This document shows positions 1 through 7,605 of a DNA stretch of 64,000 nucleotides, one piece after another. How positions within the stretch are numbered: the stretch's first letter is position 1; every line of letters begins with the position of its first letter. Made by a program: the position numbers and the translations under genes. The stretch lies in NCBI RefSeq assembly GCF_003950325.1, contig NZ_PXZH01000001.1, positions 310,001 to 374,000 on the forward strand, read 5' to 3'. This DNA comes from Vagococcus humatus (GTDB lineage: Bacteria > Bacillota > Bacilli > Lactobacillales > Vagococcaceae). The notes under the pieces are model-generated. The model was not told where the DNA came from and made no database searches. It saw only the letters and a program-made list of their open reading frames with translations.

Positions 1-1179
1 TGTGTGGACATGAATGACCGTCAATTGCGGACAATTATTGGGGGCTTAGGTGTACGAACTAACGGAGTTCCTAGAGAAGACGGCTATGAAATCACAGTAG
101 CTTCTGAAATTATGGCAGTGCTATGTTTAGCAGAAGACTTACACGACTTGAAAGAAAAATTAGGTGAGATGATTATTGGTTATACTCATCAAAATGAACC
201 AGTTACCGCTCATGACTTAGAAGCAGAAGGGGCAATGGCTGCCTTACTAAAAGAAGCGATGAAACCTAACTTAGTTCAAACTTTGGAACACAATCCAGCC
301 ATTATTCACGGTGGCCCATTCGCTAATATTGCCCACGGTTGTAACAGTGTGATTGCGACTAAAACAGCGATGAATTTAGCTGATTATGTTATTACAGAAG
401 CAGGTTTTGGAGCAGATTTAGGAGCGGAGAAATTTATTGATATTAAATGCCGGAAAGCAGGCATTGCTCCTTCAGCTTTAGTTTTAGTAGCCACAGTTCG
501 AGCACTTAAAATGCATGGTGGGTTAGATAAAAAAGAATTAGGGCAAAAAGATTTAGTGGCCCTTGAAAAAGGTTTGCCTAACTTACTTAAACATATCGAA
601 AATGCCCAAGAGGTTTACGGACTACCTACTGTTGTAGCGATTAACAAATTCCCAACAGATGATCCAGAAGAGTTACAATTAATAGAAGATAAATGTCAAG
701 AACTTGGGGTTAATGTTGTTTTATCTGATGTTTGGGGTAAAGGCGGCCAAGGTGGCGTTGCTTTAGCTGAAGAAGTGGTTCGCTTATGTGATGAACACAC
801 AGGTGGCTTATCCTTTGTTTATGAAGACGAAGCATCTATTACTGAAAAAATTAATGCAGTGGTACAAAAAGTATACGGAGGACGTCAAGTTAATTTATCT
901 AAAATAGCAAAACGAGAAATAGCGAAATTAGAAAAACTAGGCTTTGGCCATTTACCTATTTGTATGGCGAAAACCCAATACTCTTTCTCAGATGATCCAA
1001 AACTATTAGGTCGCCCAACTGATTTTGATGTGGATGTGCAAAATGTGAAAGTTTCAGCAGGGGCTGGTTTTATTGTGGTATATACAGGAACAGTGATGAC
1101 TATGCCTGGTTTACCAAAAGTACCGGCAGCTAACCATATTGATGTAACAGATGAAGGAACGATTACAGGTTTATTCTAA
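1..1179 (+). CDS. fhs: Formate--tetrahydrofolate ligase, 5'-truncated by window edge
   Basis: This enzyme joins formate to tetrahydrofolate with ATP, giving 10-formyl-THF for purine and one-carbon metabolism in the cytosol. The frame is open from base 1, so the GTG at base 4 is not the real start. The 392 codons seen are the C-terminal two thirds or so of a family that usually has about 556 residues, with the N-terminal P-loop region missing. Recognisable blocks are DMNDRQLR at the start, [29 protein letters not shown] and [14 protein letters not shown]. The protein ends normally with [13 protein letters not shown]. It is followed by two more folate genes after short gaps, which indicates one operon. 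The family call is very secure. Confidence 0.96.
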   Translation, partial: CVDMNDRQLRTIIGGLGVRTNGVPREDGYEITVASEIMAVLCLAEDLHDLKEKLGEMIIGYTHQNEPVTAHDLEAEGAMAALLKEAMKPNLVQTLEHNPAIIHGGPFANIAHGCNSVIATKTAMNLADYVITEAGFGADLGAEKFIDIKCRKAGIAPSALVLVATVRALKMHGGLDKKELGQKDLVALEKGLPNLLKHIENAQEVYGLPTVVAINKFPTDDPEELQLIEDKCQELGVNVVLSDVWGKGGQGGVALAEEVVRLCDEHTGGLSFVYEDEASITEKINAVVQKVYGGRQVNLSKIAKREIAKLEKLGFGHLPICMAKTQYSFSDDPKLLGRPTDFDVDVQNVKVSAGAGFIVVYTGTVMTMPGLPKVPAANHIDVTDEGTITGLF

Positions 1180-1204
1180 AAGAAAAAAGCAACGAGGGAT
1201 ATAA

Positions 1205-1771
1205 ATGACTGACAAAAAACTTATCCGAAAGGAACAATTAGCCAAAGCCACTCAGTTATCTCAAGCTTATTGCCAAGAAGCGGATCAACAGATTTTTAAA
1301 CACGTTCACCAACATGCCAAAATAAAAGAAGCCAAGATGATTTTTTGTTATGTTGGAATGGCTAATGAAATCAATACCCAACAACTGATTGAAGAACTGT
1401 TAGCTAGTGGCAAAAGAATTTGTGTGCCAAAGTGTTATAAACTTGGGGTGATGGATGCTTTTGAAATTCATTCATTAGCGGATTTAGAGCCTGGCAAATA
1501 CGATATTTTAGAACCAAAAGCAGAAATGAACAAAATTGAGCCAACTGATATTGATGTCGGATTAATTCCTTGTGTAACCGCGGACTTAAATGGTTACCGA
1601 CTAGGTTATGGCGGAGGGTTTTATGACCGCTATTTAAACAGAAGTGGGATGTACCGATTACTGATGTGCCGAAAAGAATTACTTGTTGACAATGTGCCAA
1701 GAGAAAGTCATGATTTACCAGTCAATTGTTTAGTTACAGAGGAGCTTGTTAAAGAATTTAGCCAAACATAG
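1205..1771 (+). CDS. 5-formyltetrahydrofolate cyclo-ligase
   Basis: ATP-dependent conversion of 5-formyl-THF to 5,10-methenyl-THF, which recovers the storage form of folate. The 188 residues match the usual length. The basic N-terminus (KKLIRKEQL) and the diagnostic GYGGGFYDRYL block near residue 139 are present; the glycine-rich loop of this block binds substrate and phosphate in the family. The ATG at 1205 follows a modest GAGGG ribosome site. The gene lies 25 bp after fhs and 12 bp before the FolD-like gene, so the three appear to be co-transcribed and to act on neighbouring folate pools. Confidence 0.93.
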   Translation: MTDKKLIRKEQLAKATQLSQAYCQEADQQIFKHVHQHAKIKEAKMIFCYVGMANEINTQQLIEELLASGKRICVPKCYKLGVMDAFEIHSLADLEPGKYDILEPKAEMNKIEPTDIDVGLIPCVTADLNGYRLGYGGGFYDRYLNRSGMYRLLMCRKELLVDNVPRESHDLPVNCLVTEELVKEFSQT

Positions 1772-1783
1772 GAGGGCCTATTA

Positions 1784-2647
1784 ATGACTGCACAAGTATT
1801 AAGAGGGAAAGATGTAAGTCAACCATTAAGAGAAAAATTGTCAGAAGAGTTAAAACAGCTGACTAGTCAACCTAACTTAGCCATTGTAAGAGTAGGAAAT
1901 GATCCTAGTCAAATGTCTTATGAAACGTCTTGTCAACGGATTATGGGAAAATTAGGTATTCAAACCACGAGTTATGTTTTTTCTGAAGACATTAACCAAG
2001 CCGATTTTGATAGTCTGTTTAAAGATATTAATGATAATCCAGAAGTTACCAGTATTTTACTGTTAAAACCATTACCTAAACATTTAACTGATGAAAAAGT
2101 AAATCAACTAATTCGTCCGGAAAAAGATGTAGACTGTATTGGTACTGCCAATATGGCTAAACTGTATCAAGATGATTATTCCCGCTTTGTGCCTTGTACG
2201 GCTCAAGCTTGTATGGAGATTTTAGATTATACAGGTATAGACTTAAAAGGAAAAAAAGTGGCGATGATTGGGTTTGGTATGGTCATTGGTAAACCCTTAA
2301 CGTTAATGCTTGTTAAACGAGGGGCAACTGTTGTTGTGTGTCATGAATTTACTCAAGATGTGCCAAAAGAAACAAAAGAGTGTGATGTGCTAATTACTGC
2401 TACAGGAGTGGCTGGGTTAGTAGGCACCGAGCATGTGAATGAGAAGATGATCGTGATTGATGTAGGGATTAATGTGAATGACAAAGGAGAACTTGTAGGA
2501 GATGTTTCCTATGAACCAGTCAAAGAAATAGTGGCAGGTGTTACGCCAGTACCTGGTGGAGTGGGGACTGTGACGAATACTGTACTAGCTAGTCATGTGT
2601 TAAAATCCTATCAATTACAAGAAAGTTCTCAGTTAGTATCTGTTTAA
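1784..2647 (+). CDS. folD: FolD-like methylenetetrahydrofolate dehydrogenase (cyclohydrolase residues altered)
   Basis: FolD proteins oxidise 5,10-methylene-THF to methenyl-THF with NADP and then hydrolyse it to 10-formyl-THF. The 287 residues are full length. The fold is clear: a VGNDPSQMSY block, PEKDVDC, CTAQACMEIL, a nucleotide-binding stretch at GFGMVIGKP, and VTPVPGGVGTVT. By eye against E. coli FolD, the essential lysine after the conserved Tyr46 is Cys50. The glutamine of the usual VQLPLP block is Leu (ILLLKPLP), and the serine of the GxSxxVG motif is Gly. The aspartate of KDVD is kept. Dehydrogenase activity may survive, but cyclohydrolase activity is doubtful. A strong AGGAGGG site precedes the ATG. 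The gene is last in the folate operon. Confidence 0.85.
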   Translation: MTAQVLRGKDVSQPLREKLSEELKQLTSQPNLAIVRVGNDPSQMSYETSCQRIMGKLGIQTTSYVFSEDINQADFDSLFKDINDNPEVTSILLLKPLPKHLTDEKVNQLIRPEKDVDCIGTANMAKLYQDDYSRFVPCTAQACMEILDYTGIDLKGKKVAMIGFGMVIGKPLTLMLVKRGATVVVCHEFTQDVPKETKECDVLITATGVAGLVGTEHVNEKMIVIDVGINVNDKGELVGDVSYEPVKEIVAGVTPVPGGVGTVTNTVLASHVLKSYQLQESSQLVSV

Positions 2648-2673
2648 CAGATTTAATTTAGCTTATTAATATG

Positions 2674-2718
2674 AAACATCCTAGTGTTAGGTTATTCTAA
2701 CACTAGGATGTTTTTTTT
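2674..2718. terminator. Bidirectional intrinsic terminator between folD and the NhaC gene
   Basis: A 17-bp perfect stem (2674-2690 with 2697-2713) with a 6-nt loop, followed by a T run on the plus strand and preceded by A residues that serve the minus strand. It ends the folate operon and the convergent carrier gene, whose stop codon lies at 2717-2719. Confidence 0.92.
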
Positions 2719-4135
2719 ACTGATTAGTCCCAGTTGAAACAAGAGGGGAATTAGTTGGTTTAGGTTCTTCTTTGTACTGAATCCCGATATTAGTCACTCC
2801 CGAAAGAATGGATAAAATTGGACAAAGTAAGACAAAGAAGGTAAAAGGTAAGTAAGACAGAGTAGGAACGCCTAGGGTATTTGCCATAAATGTGCCACTT
2901 ACTCCCCAAGGAATGAGACAGTTTAACACAGTTCCTGCATCTTCTAAGGCTCGTGAAAGGGACAGAGATTGCACATTAGATTGTTTAAAAGCAGGTTTCA
3001 TAGCATTCCCTGGTAAAATAATGGATAAGTATTGTTCCCCAATCATGATATTGGCTAGAAAGCCAGCTAAGATAGTAGCAGTAATTAGCCGAGTCGCTGA
3101 AGTTAATTTTTTAGTAATTGGTGCCATTAAATGTTGAATAATTTCAAATTTCATAAGGAGTCCACCTAAAGCTAAGGTTACAAGAATGAGGGAAACAGCC
3201 CCCATCATGCTGCTAATCCCTCCTCGAGTTAACAAGGTATCAATGGTTTTTGACCCAGTTTTAGAAATATAACCAGATTCAATCATCTGAACCAATTGTT
3301 GTAAAGAGGTTTTGGGATTGGTTATTTTGACTAGGGTTAAAGACAGGCAAATATTTAACAGTAAGGTAGCGATAGCTGGTATTTTTTTTATGGAACAAAC
3401 AACCATGAACAAAATAGGTAAAAAAGACCACCAACCGATTGAGAAATTTGTTGTCAGTACAGAAGATAGCTCTTTTACAGTATTAGTAGTGACTGCCGGA
3501 TGATTGGCTCTTCCAAATAAGAAAAAAGCAATCAAAGATAAGATAAAAGCTGGTACAGTTGTCCACATCATGTTTTTAATATGACTGAATAAATCGACTT
3601 CAGCAATAGCTGCAGCAAGGTTGGTAGTATCAGAAAGAGGAGACATTTTATCGCCAAAAACAGCTCCAGAAATAATAGCCCCGGAAACGAGAGGGGGATT
3701 AAAGCCTAGTGACACCCCCATACCAAGTAGGGCTAAGCCAATTGTTGACACCGTAGTAAAGGCACTGCCAATTGAGGTTCCTACAATGGCACACACCACA
3801 AAACTAGCAGGAATAAAAAAGTCAATGCGAAGTAGTTTAAAACCAACTACCATCATAGCTGGAATAATCCCAGCTGCAATCCAACTAGCAATCAATGCCC
3901 CAATTAAAATAAAAATTAAAATAGGCACAATCCCTGTTTGAATTCCTTCTTCAATCCCTAAATGAATGGTTTGCCAAGAAAACTTTTTCCATCTCGCCCA
4001 AAAAATAATAAAGGCAAGGCTAACTAAAATAGGAACTAAAGGAGATAAGTGTAAGCCAATCACACTAAAGGCGATTAGACAAATAATAACAAGAAATAAA
4101 CTAAGTGATTCGAAAAATTTGTGTTTAGTAGTCAT
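2717..4135 (-). CDS. NhaC-family Na+/H+ antiporter-like carrier, T-box controlled
   Basis: A polytopic membrane protein of 472 residues with about eleven to twelve hydrophobic segments and NhaC-type blocks such as GTSIGSAFTT and GDKMSPLSDTTNLAAA. Classical members exchange Na+ and H+, but T-box-controlled members in Firmicutes are thought to carry amino acids, with tyrosine proposed. I chose the ATG at 4135, preceded by GAAAGGATC. The longer open frame to 4330 runs through the RNA leader and terminator and is not protein. The leader upstream supports control by uncharged tRNA, most likely tRNA-Tyr, so an amino-acid transport role fits better than pure ion homeostasis. No partner gene is adjacent. 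Confidence 0.85.
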   Translation of the reverse strand: MTTKHKFFESLSLFLVIICLIAFSVIGLHLSPLVPILVSLAFIIFWARWKKFSWQTIHLGIEEGIQTGIVPILIFILIGALIASWIAAGIIPAMMVVGFKLLRIDFFIPASFVVCAIVGTSIGSAFTTVSTIGLALLGMGVSLGFNPPLVSGAIISGAVFGDKMSPLSDTTNLAAAIAEVDLFSHIKNMMWTTVPAFILSLIAFFLFGRANHPAVTTNTVKELSSVLTTNFSIGWWSFLPILFMVVCSIKKIPAIATLLLNICLSLTLVKITNPKTSLQQLVQMIESGYISKTGSKTIDTLLTRGGISSMMGAVSLILVTLALGGLLMKFEIIQHLMAPITKKLTSATRLITATILAGFLANIMIGEQYLSIILPGNAMKPAFKQSNVQSLSLSRALEDAGTVLNCLIPWGVSGTFMANTLGVPTLSYLPFTFFVLLCPILSILSGVTNIGIQYKEEPKPTNSPLVSTGTNQ

Positions 4136-4164
4136 TATGATGATCCTTTCTGTTTGTAGAATGC

Positions 4165-4405
4165 AAAAAGTCCCAGCCAACAATGAAGTTGACTGGGACG
4201 ACTTATAACGATCGTGGTACCACCCGGGTTTAAAATCATTTAATGATCGAATCAAATGATTTCCTTTACGTGAAGATATCGGTTCACTAACCTTTTTGTA
4301 AGAAACAAGCATGTTGTAATTCACAGGCACTATTCTGCTTGACTTGCACCAACCGTCAATTCTCTTATCTCTGAAATAGTGTGCTACTGGCAGCTTTACA
4401 AAAAA
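4165..4405 (-). promoter_or_regulatory. T-box riboswitch leader, probable Tyr specifier
   Basis: On the minus strand the conserved T-box core GGGTGGTACCACG lies at 4213-4225. A terminator (4165-4199, 11-bp stem then T5) follows it. Upstream, Stem I is closed by TTTTTTGTAA pairing with TTACAAAAA and contains an AGTA element, an AG bulge and a GGTTGGTG distal loop. Opposite AGTA, the specifier strand reads GAATTACAAC. The best specifier is TAC (4316-4318) followed by the usual A, meaning tyrosine; AAC (Asn) is a weaker alternative. Uncharged tRNA would stabilise the antiterminator and allow transcription of the carrier gene. Confidence 0.92.
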
Positions 4406-4429
4406 TATATATATAATAGATTGATTAAA

Positions 4430-4458
4430 ACTATCTCATTTAATTTTTAAAATGTCAA
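4430..4458 (-). promoter_or_regulatory. Promoter of the T-box/NhaC transcript
   Basis: On the minus strand, TTGACA (4458-4453) and GATAGT (4435-4430) are separated by 17 nt. The start would fall about 15-20 nt before Stem I. It is back to back with the feoA promoter. Confidence 0.65.
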
Positions 4459-4491
4459 GAGTTTTTTATGAAAAATTTAGCTAGATAAAGA

Positions 4492-4520
4492 TTGCCACTG
4501 ATATAAAAGAAGAGTAAAAT
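4492..4520 (+). promoter_or_regulatory. feoAB promoter
   Basis: TTGCCA (4492-4497), a 17-nt spacer and TAAAAT (4515-4520). The predicted start at about 4527 lies inside the palindrome at 4524-4541, so a bound repressor would block initiation. Confidence 0.65.
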
Positions 4521-4523
4521 AAG

Positions 4524-4541
4524 TTTTAGGCAAACCTAAAA
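4524..4541 (+). promoter_or_regulatory. Palindromic operator, DtxR/MntR-like, at the feo promoter
   Basis: Perfect 7-4-7 inverted repeat TTTTAGG-caaa-CCTAAAA. TTAGG/CCTAA half-sites are typical of metal-sensing DtxR-family repressors, whereas Fur boxes look different. It covers the predicted start site and ends next to the AAGGAGATG ribosome site. Assignment to a particular metalloregulator is inferred. Confidence 0.6.
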
Positions 4542-4557
4542 AGGAGATGTATAGCCT

Positions 4558-4794
4558 ATGATAACGCTATTAAATATGAAATTAAATCAGCATGCAGTGA
4601 TTACTTCTGTCAATCATCCAGATGAGGGAATGGAAAGACGTTTATTTGATTTAGGCTTTTATCCAGGAACCACTGTTGAAAAAGTATTAGTGAGTCCTCA
4701 TCAAGATCCGGTGGCTTACCGAGTAAGAGGCACCACTGTTGCCCTTCGAAATAGTGATGCTCAATATATTCAGATTAAAGAGGAGGGAAAATAA
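4558..4794 (+). CDS. feoA: FeoA ferrous iron transport accessory protein
   Basis: A 78-residue SH3-like cytosolic protein that associates with the FeoB iron(II) transporter. The typical pattern is seen: GMERRLFDLGFYPGTTVEKV in the middle, then a RVRGTTVALRNSDAQYI strand region at the end. The ATG follows a strong AAAAAGGAGATG site. Its stop overlaps the feoB start (TAATG), a sign of translational coupling. No FeoC gene follows the pair. Expression is probably metal-repressed through the palindrome at the promoter. Confidence 0.93.
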   Translation: MITLLNMKLNQHAVITSVNHPDEGMERRLFDLGFYPGTTVEKVLVSPHQDPVAYRVRGTTVALRNSDAQYIQIKEEGK

Positions 4795-6716
4795 TGGTGT
4801 ATGAGGAAGAACAAACAGCAGATAGGTTTGTAGTAGATAAACAAGCACCAACTGATCAAGTGATTGCTTTAGCAGGTAATCCTAACGTAGGGAAAAGTTC
4901 TGTTTTTAACGAATTAACTGGTATGAGACAACATACTGGGAATTGGCCAGGGAAAACAGTGGATTTAGCTCAGGGAACTACCACCTATAAAAATCAGCGC
5001 TATGTATTAGTAGATTTACCTGGCACTTATTCGTTAATTGCCCATTCAGCTGAAGAAGAAGTGGCAAGAGATTTCATTCATTCCCCAGATTCTGATTTAA
5101 CTGTAGTAGTTTGTGACGCGACTAGTTTGGAGAGAAATTTAAATTTAGTCTTACAAATTATGCAAATCACTGAAAAAGTAGTCGTATGTGTCAATTTGAT
5201 GGACGAAGCTCGCAGTAAAAAAATTGCCATTGATTTGCCTAAGCTACAAGAGTTATTAGGCGTACCAGTAGTCGGGACCTCGGCAGTTAAAAAAGAGGGA
5301 ATAGAGGAATTAATGGAAGCTGTTCGGCAAGTTGCCTTTGGAGAAGTGGCAAGTAACCCTTACATGTTAGAAGCTCTTCGCAGTTTGCATGAAGATCCAG
5401 AAAAGGAAGTATTTGCTTTGTTAGATCAGGCAAGTAGTATAGCTAAACAAGTGGTCACTTACAGAAAAGCAGACTATGACCAACGTGACCGTCAACTAGA
5501 TAAACTATTAACCCAAAAATCCACAGGTATTCCTATTATGCTGCTGTTATTACTGTCTGTGTTTTGGTTTACCATTGAGGGAGCCAATGTGCCTTCCGAT
5601 TTATTAGCCGATATGTTTAACCGGTTTGGAGATTGGTTATTAGTGGTAACGACTCAGTTAGGGATGACTAAGTGGCTACAAGATATGCTGATTAATGGTC
5701 TTTATAAAGTATTATCCACGGTTATTTCGGTGATGTTACCTCCTATGGCAATTTTCTTCCCTATTTTTACCTTACTAGAAGATTTTGGTTATTTGCCTCG
5801 AGTAGCCTTTAATTTAGATAAACATTTTCAAAAGGCAGGGGCTTGCGGGAAACAGGCTTTAACTATGTGTATGGGATTTGGCTGTAATGCAGCAGGAGTA
5901 GTGGGAACACGAATTATTGACTCGCCAAGAGAACGGTTAATTGCGACTGTGACTAATAATTTTGTGCCTTGTAATGGTCGTTTTCCTATTTTAATTGCGG
6001 TGATTACGATGTTTTTTACCGGAAGTCAGGCTAGTTTAACTGGGTCACTTCTGTCAGCTATTTTTTTAACTTTTGTTATTTTATTAGGAGTATTTACCAC
6101 TTTTTATGTATCAAGATTGTTATCTAATACCTTATTAAAAGGGATGCCTTCTTCTTTTACTTTAGAATTACCGCCTTTTAGGAAACCTCAAATTGGGCAA
6201 GTGATTGTCCGCTCTATTTTTGACAGAACTTTATTTGTTTTATGGCGGGCGATGATTGTGGCAGCCCCGGCTGGTTTATTAATTTGGGTCATGGCTAATG
6301 TTCATGTGTCAGGTCAAACTATTTTACAGTGGGTAACGTATTTTGTGGATCCTCTTGCTCAACTTATGGGCTTAGATGGGACTATTTTAATGGCCTTTAT
6401 TCTAGGACTACCAGCTAATGAAATTGTGATACCTATTATGATTATGGGGTATTTATCCTCTAGTACGATTACTGATTTTAGTTCATTAGCTGAGTTTAAG
6501 CAGTTATTATTAACTAATGGTTGGACTTGGTTAACAGCTATGAACATGTTACTGTTTACTATTTATCACTGGCCATGTTCGACTACGTTGTTAACTATTT
6601 ACAAAGAAACGAAAAGTGTGAAATGGACTTGGATGTCCTTTATCGTTCCAACGTTAACTGGAGTTGGTGTGACTATTTTAACGATATTTCTTGCTAGAAT
6701 GTTTCACTTAGTATAA
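4794..6716 (+). CDS. feoB: FeoB ferrous iron transporter
   Basis: GTP-dependent Fe(II) uptake protein of the inner membrane. The N-terminal G domain has GNPNVGKSS at residue 28, the G3 DLPGTYSL, and NLMDEA as G4. A helical segment follows, then a membrane domain with two gate regions; the block MGFGCNAAGVVGTR and the later VPCNGRFPILIAV carry the conserved cysteines. At 640 residues it is slightly shorter than many FeoB proteins but ends in a normal hydrophobic segment. It is coupled to feoA by a 1-nt overlap and ends before a clear terminator. Confidence 0.96.
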   Translation: MVYEEEQTADRFVVDKQAPTDQVIALAGNPNVGKSSVFNELTGMRQHTGNWPGKTVDLAQGTTTYKNQRYVLVDLPGTYSLIAHSAEEEVARDFIHSPDSDLTVVVCDATSLERNLNLVLQIMQITEKVVVCVNLMDEARSKKIAIDLPKLQELLGVPVVGTSAVKKEGIEELMEAVRQVAFGEVASNPYMLEALRSLHEDPEKEVFALLDQASSIAKQVVTYRKADYDQRDRQLDKLLTQKSTGIPIMLLLLLSVFWFTIEGANVPSDLLADMFNRFGDWLLVVTTQLGMTKWLQDMLINGLYKVLSTVISVMLPPMAIFFPIFTLLEDFGYLPRVAFNLDKHFQKAGACGKQALTMCMGFGCNAAGVVGTRIIDSPRERLIATVTNNFVPCNGRFPILIAVITMFFTGSQASLTGSLLSAIFLTFVILLGVFTTFYVSRLLSNTLLKGMPSSFTLELPPFRKPQIGQVIVRSIFDRTLFVLWRAMIVAAPAGLLIWVMANVHVSGQTILQWVTYFVDPLAQLMGLDGTILMAFILGLPANEIVIPIMIMGYLSSSTITDFSSLAEFKQLLLTNGWTWLTAMNMLLFTIYHWPCSTTLLTIYKETKSVKWTWMSFIVPTLTGVGVTILTIFLARMFHLV

Positions 6717-6738
6717 CCATGTGACAAAATTGTTAGAT

Positions 6739-6779
6739 AACTCCTTAGATATGTAAGGCATATCTAAGGAGTTTTTTTA
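6739..6779 (+). terminator. Terminator after feoAB
   Basis: 13-bp perfect stem (6739-6751 with 6761-6773), 9-nt loop, and a run of seven T. Confidence 0.92.
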
Positions 6780-6827
6780 TTTTTTTCCGTACAATAAGGT
6801 TAAGATCAAGACTTGGAGGAAAAAGAG

Positions 6828-7601
6828 ATGCGAGAAATCGTTTTAGAAGCAAAACATATTAGAAAAGTTTACGGAAAGAAAAATGAAAAACAATACGAAG
6901 CCTTAAAAGATATTAATTTTGAAGTAAAAGAAGGAGAATTTGTCGGAGTAATGGGGCCATCTGGTTCAGGTAAAACCACCTTACTTAATTTATTATCTGC
7001 TTTAGATACACCTACTAATGGGGATATTCAAATTGGGGGAGAAAGTTTAAGTGGCTTAAAAGATAGCGAATTAACTGATTTTCGGGCAAAAAATATTGGA
7101 TTTATTTTCCAAGATTTTAACTTATTAGAAAATTTAACTATGGAACAAAATATCGCTTTACCCTTATCTTTACAAGGGTTGTCTTTAAGAAATAGTACTC
7201 AAGCGGTGAAAAAAATTGCTCAAGTATTAGATATTGAAGGAATTTTAAGCAACTATCCTACCGAAGTGTCTGGGGGGCAAAAACAGCGAGTTGCTGCAGC
7301 TAGAGCTTTGGTTCACAATCCTAAAATCTTATTAGGAGATGAGCCAACCGGTGCCCTAGATTCTAAAAATGCTAAAAACTTATTAGAAGCGTTAAAAGAG
7401 TTAAATGAGGACTATGGGACGACTATTCTGATGGTAACCCATGATCCATTTAGTGCTAGTTATTGTCAACGGATTTTGTTTATCCAAGATGGGAAAATTT
7501 ACCGCGAATTAAATAGAAAAGGAAGCCGTCAAGAATTTTACCAAGATATTTTAGCAGTGTTGGCGCACTTGGAAGTGGCTGAAGAAAGTCAGGTGGATTA
7601 G
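6828..7601 (+). CDS. ABC transporter ATP-binding protein, BceA-like
   Basis: A 257-residue ATPase with Walker A GPSGSGKTT, Q-loop FQDFNLL, signature VSGGQKQR and Walker B ILLGDEPTGALD followed by the H-loop VTHD. The GALDS tail and the FtsX-type partner place it in the MacB/BceA group that exports or releases peptides from the cell surface. The ATG at 6828 is chosen because the upstream TTG at 6813 overlaps the GGAGG ribosome site. The permease starts 4 bp downstream. No two-component system lies next to the pair, unlike classical bceRSAB loci. Confidence 0.9.
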   Translation: MREIVLEAKHIRKVYGKKNEKQYEALKDINFEVKEGEFVGVMGPSGSGKTTLLNLLSALDTPTNGDIQIGGESLSGLKDSELTDFRAKNIGFIFQDFNLLENLTMEQNIALPLSLQGLSLRNSTQAVKKIAQVLDIEGILSNYPTEVSGGQKQRVAAARALVHNPKILLGDEPTGALDSKNAKNLLEALKELNEDYGTTILMVTHDPFSASYCQRILFIQDGKIYRELNRKGSRQEFYQDILAVLAHLEVAEESQVD

Positions 7602-7605
7602 TCTT

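Noticed and set aside
2892-3941. Plus-strand ORFs of 60-106 codons opposite the NhaC gene
   Set aside because: They are antisense to a well-supported membrane protein gene, with no ribosome sites or family features.
4136-4330. N-terminal extension of the NhaC frame
   Set aside because: The bases form the T-box, antiterminator and terminator; translation would have to cross these, and the ATG at 4135 has its own ribosome site.
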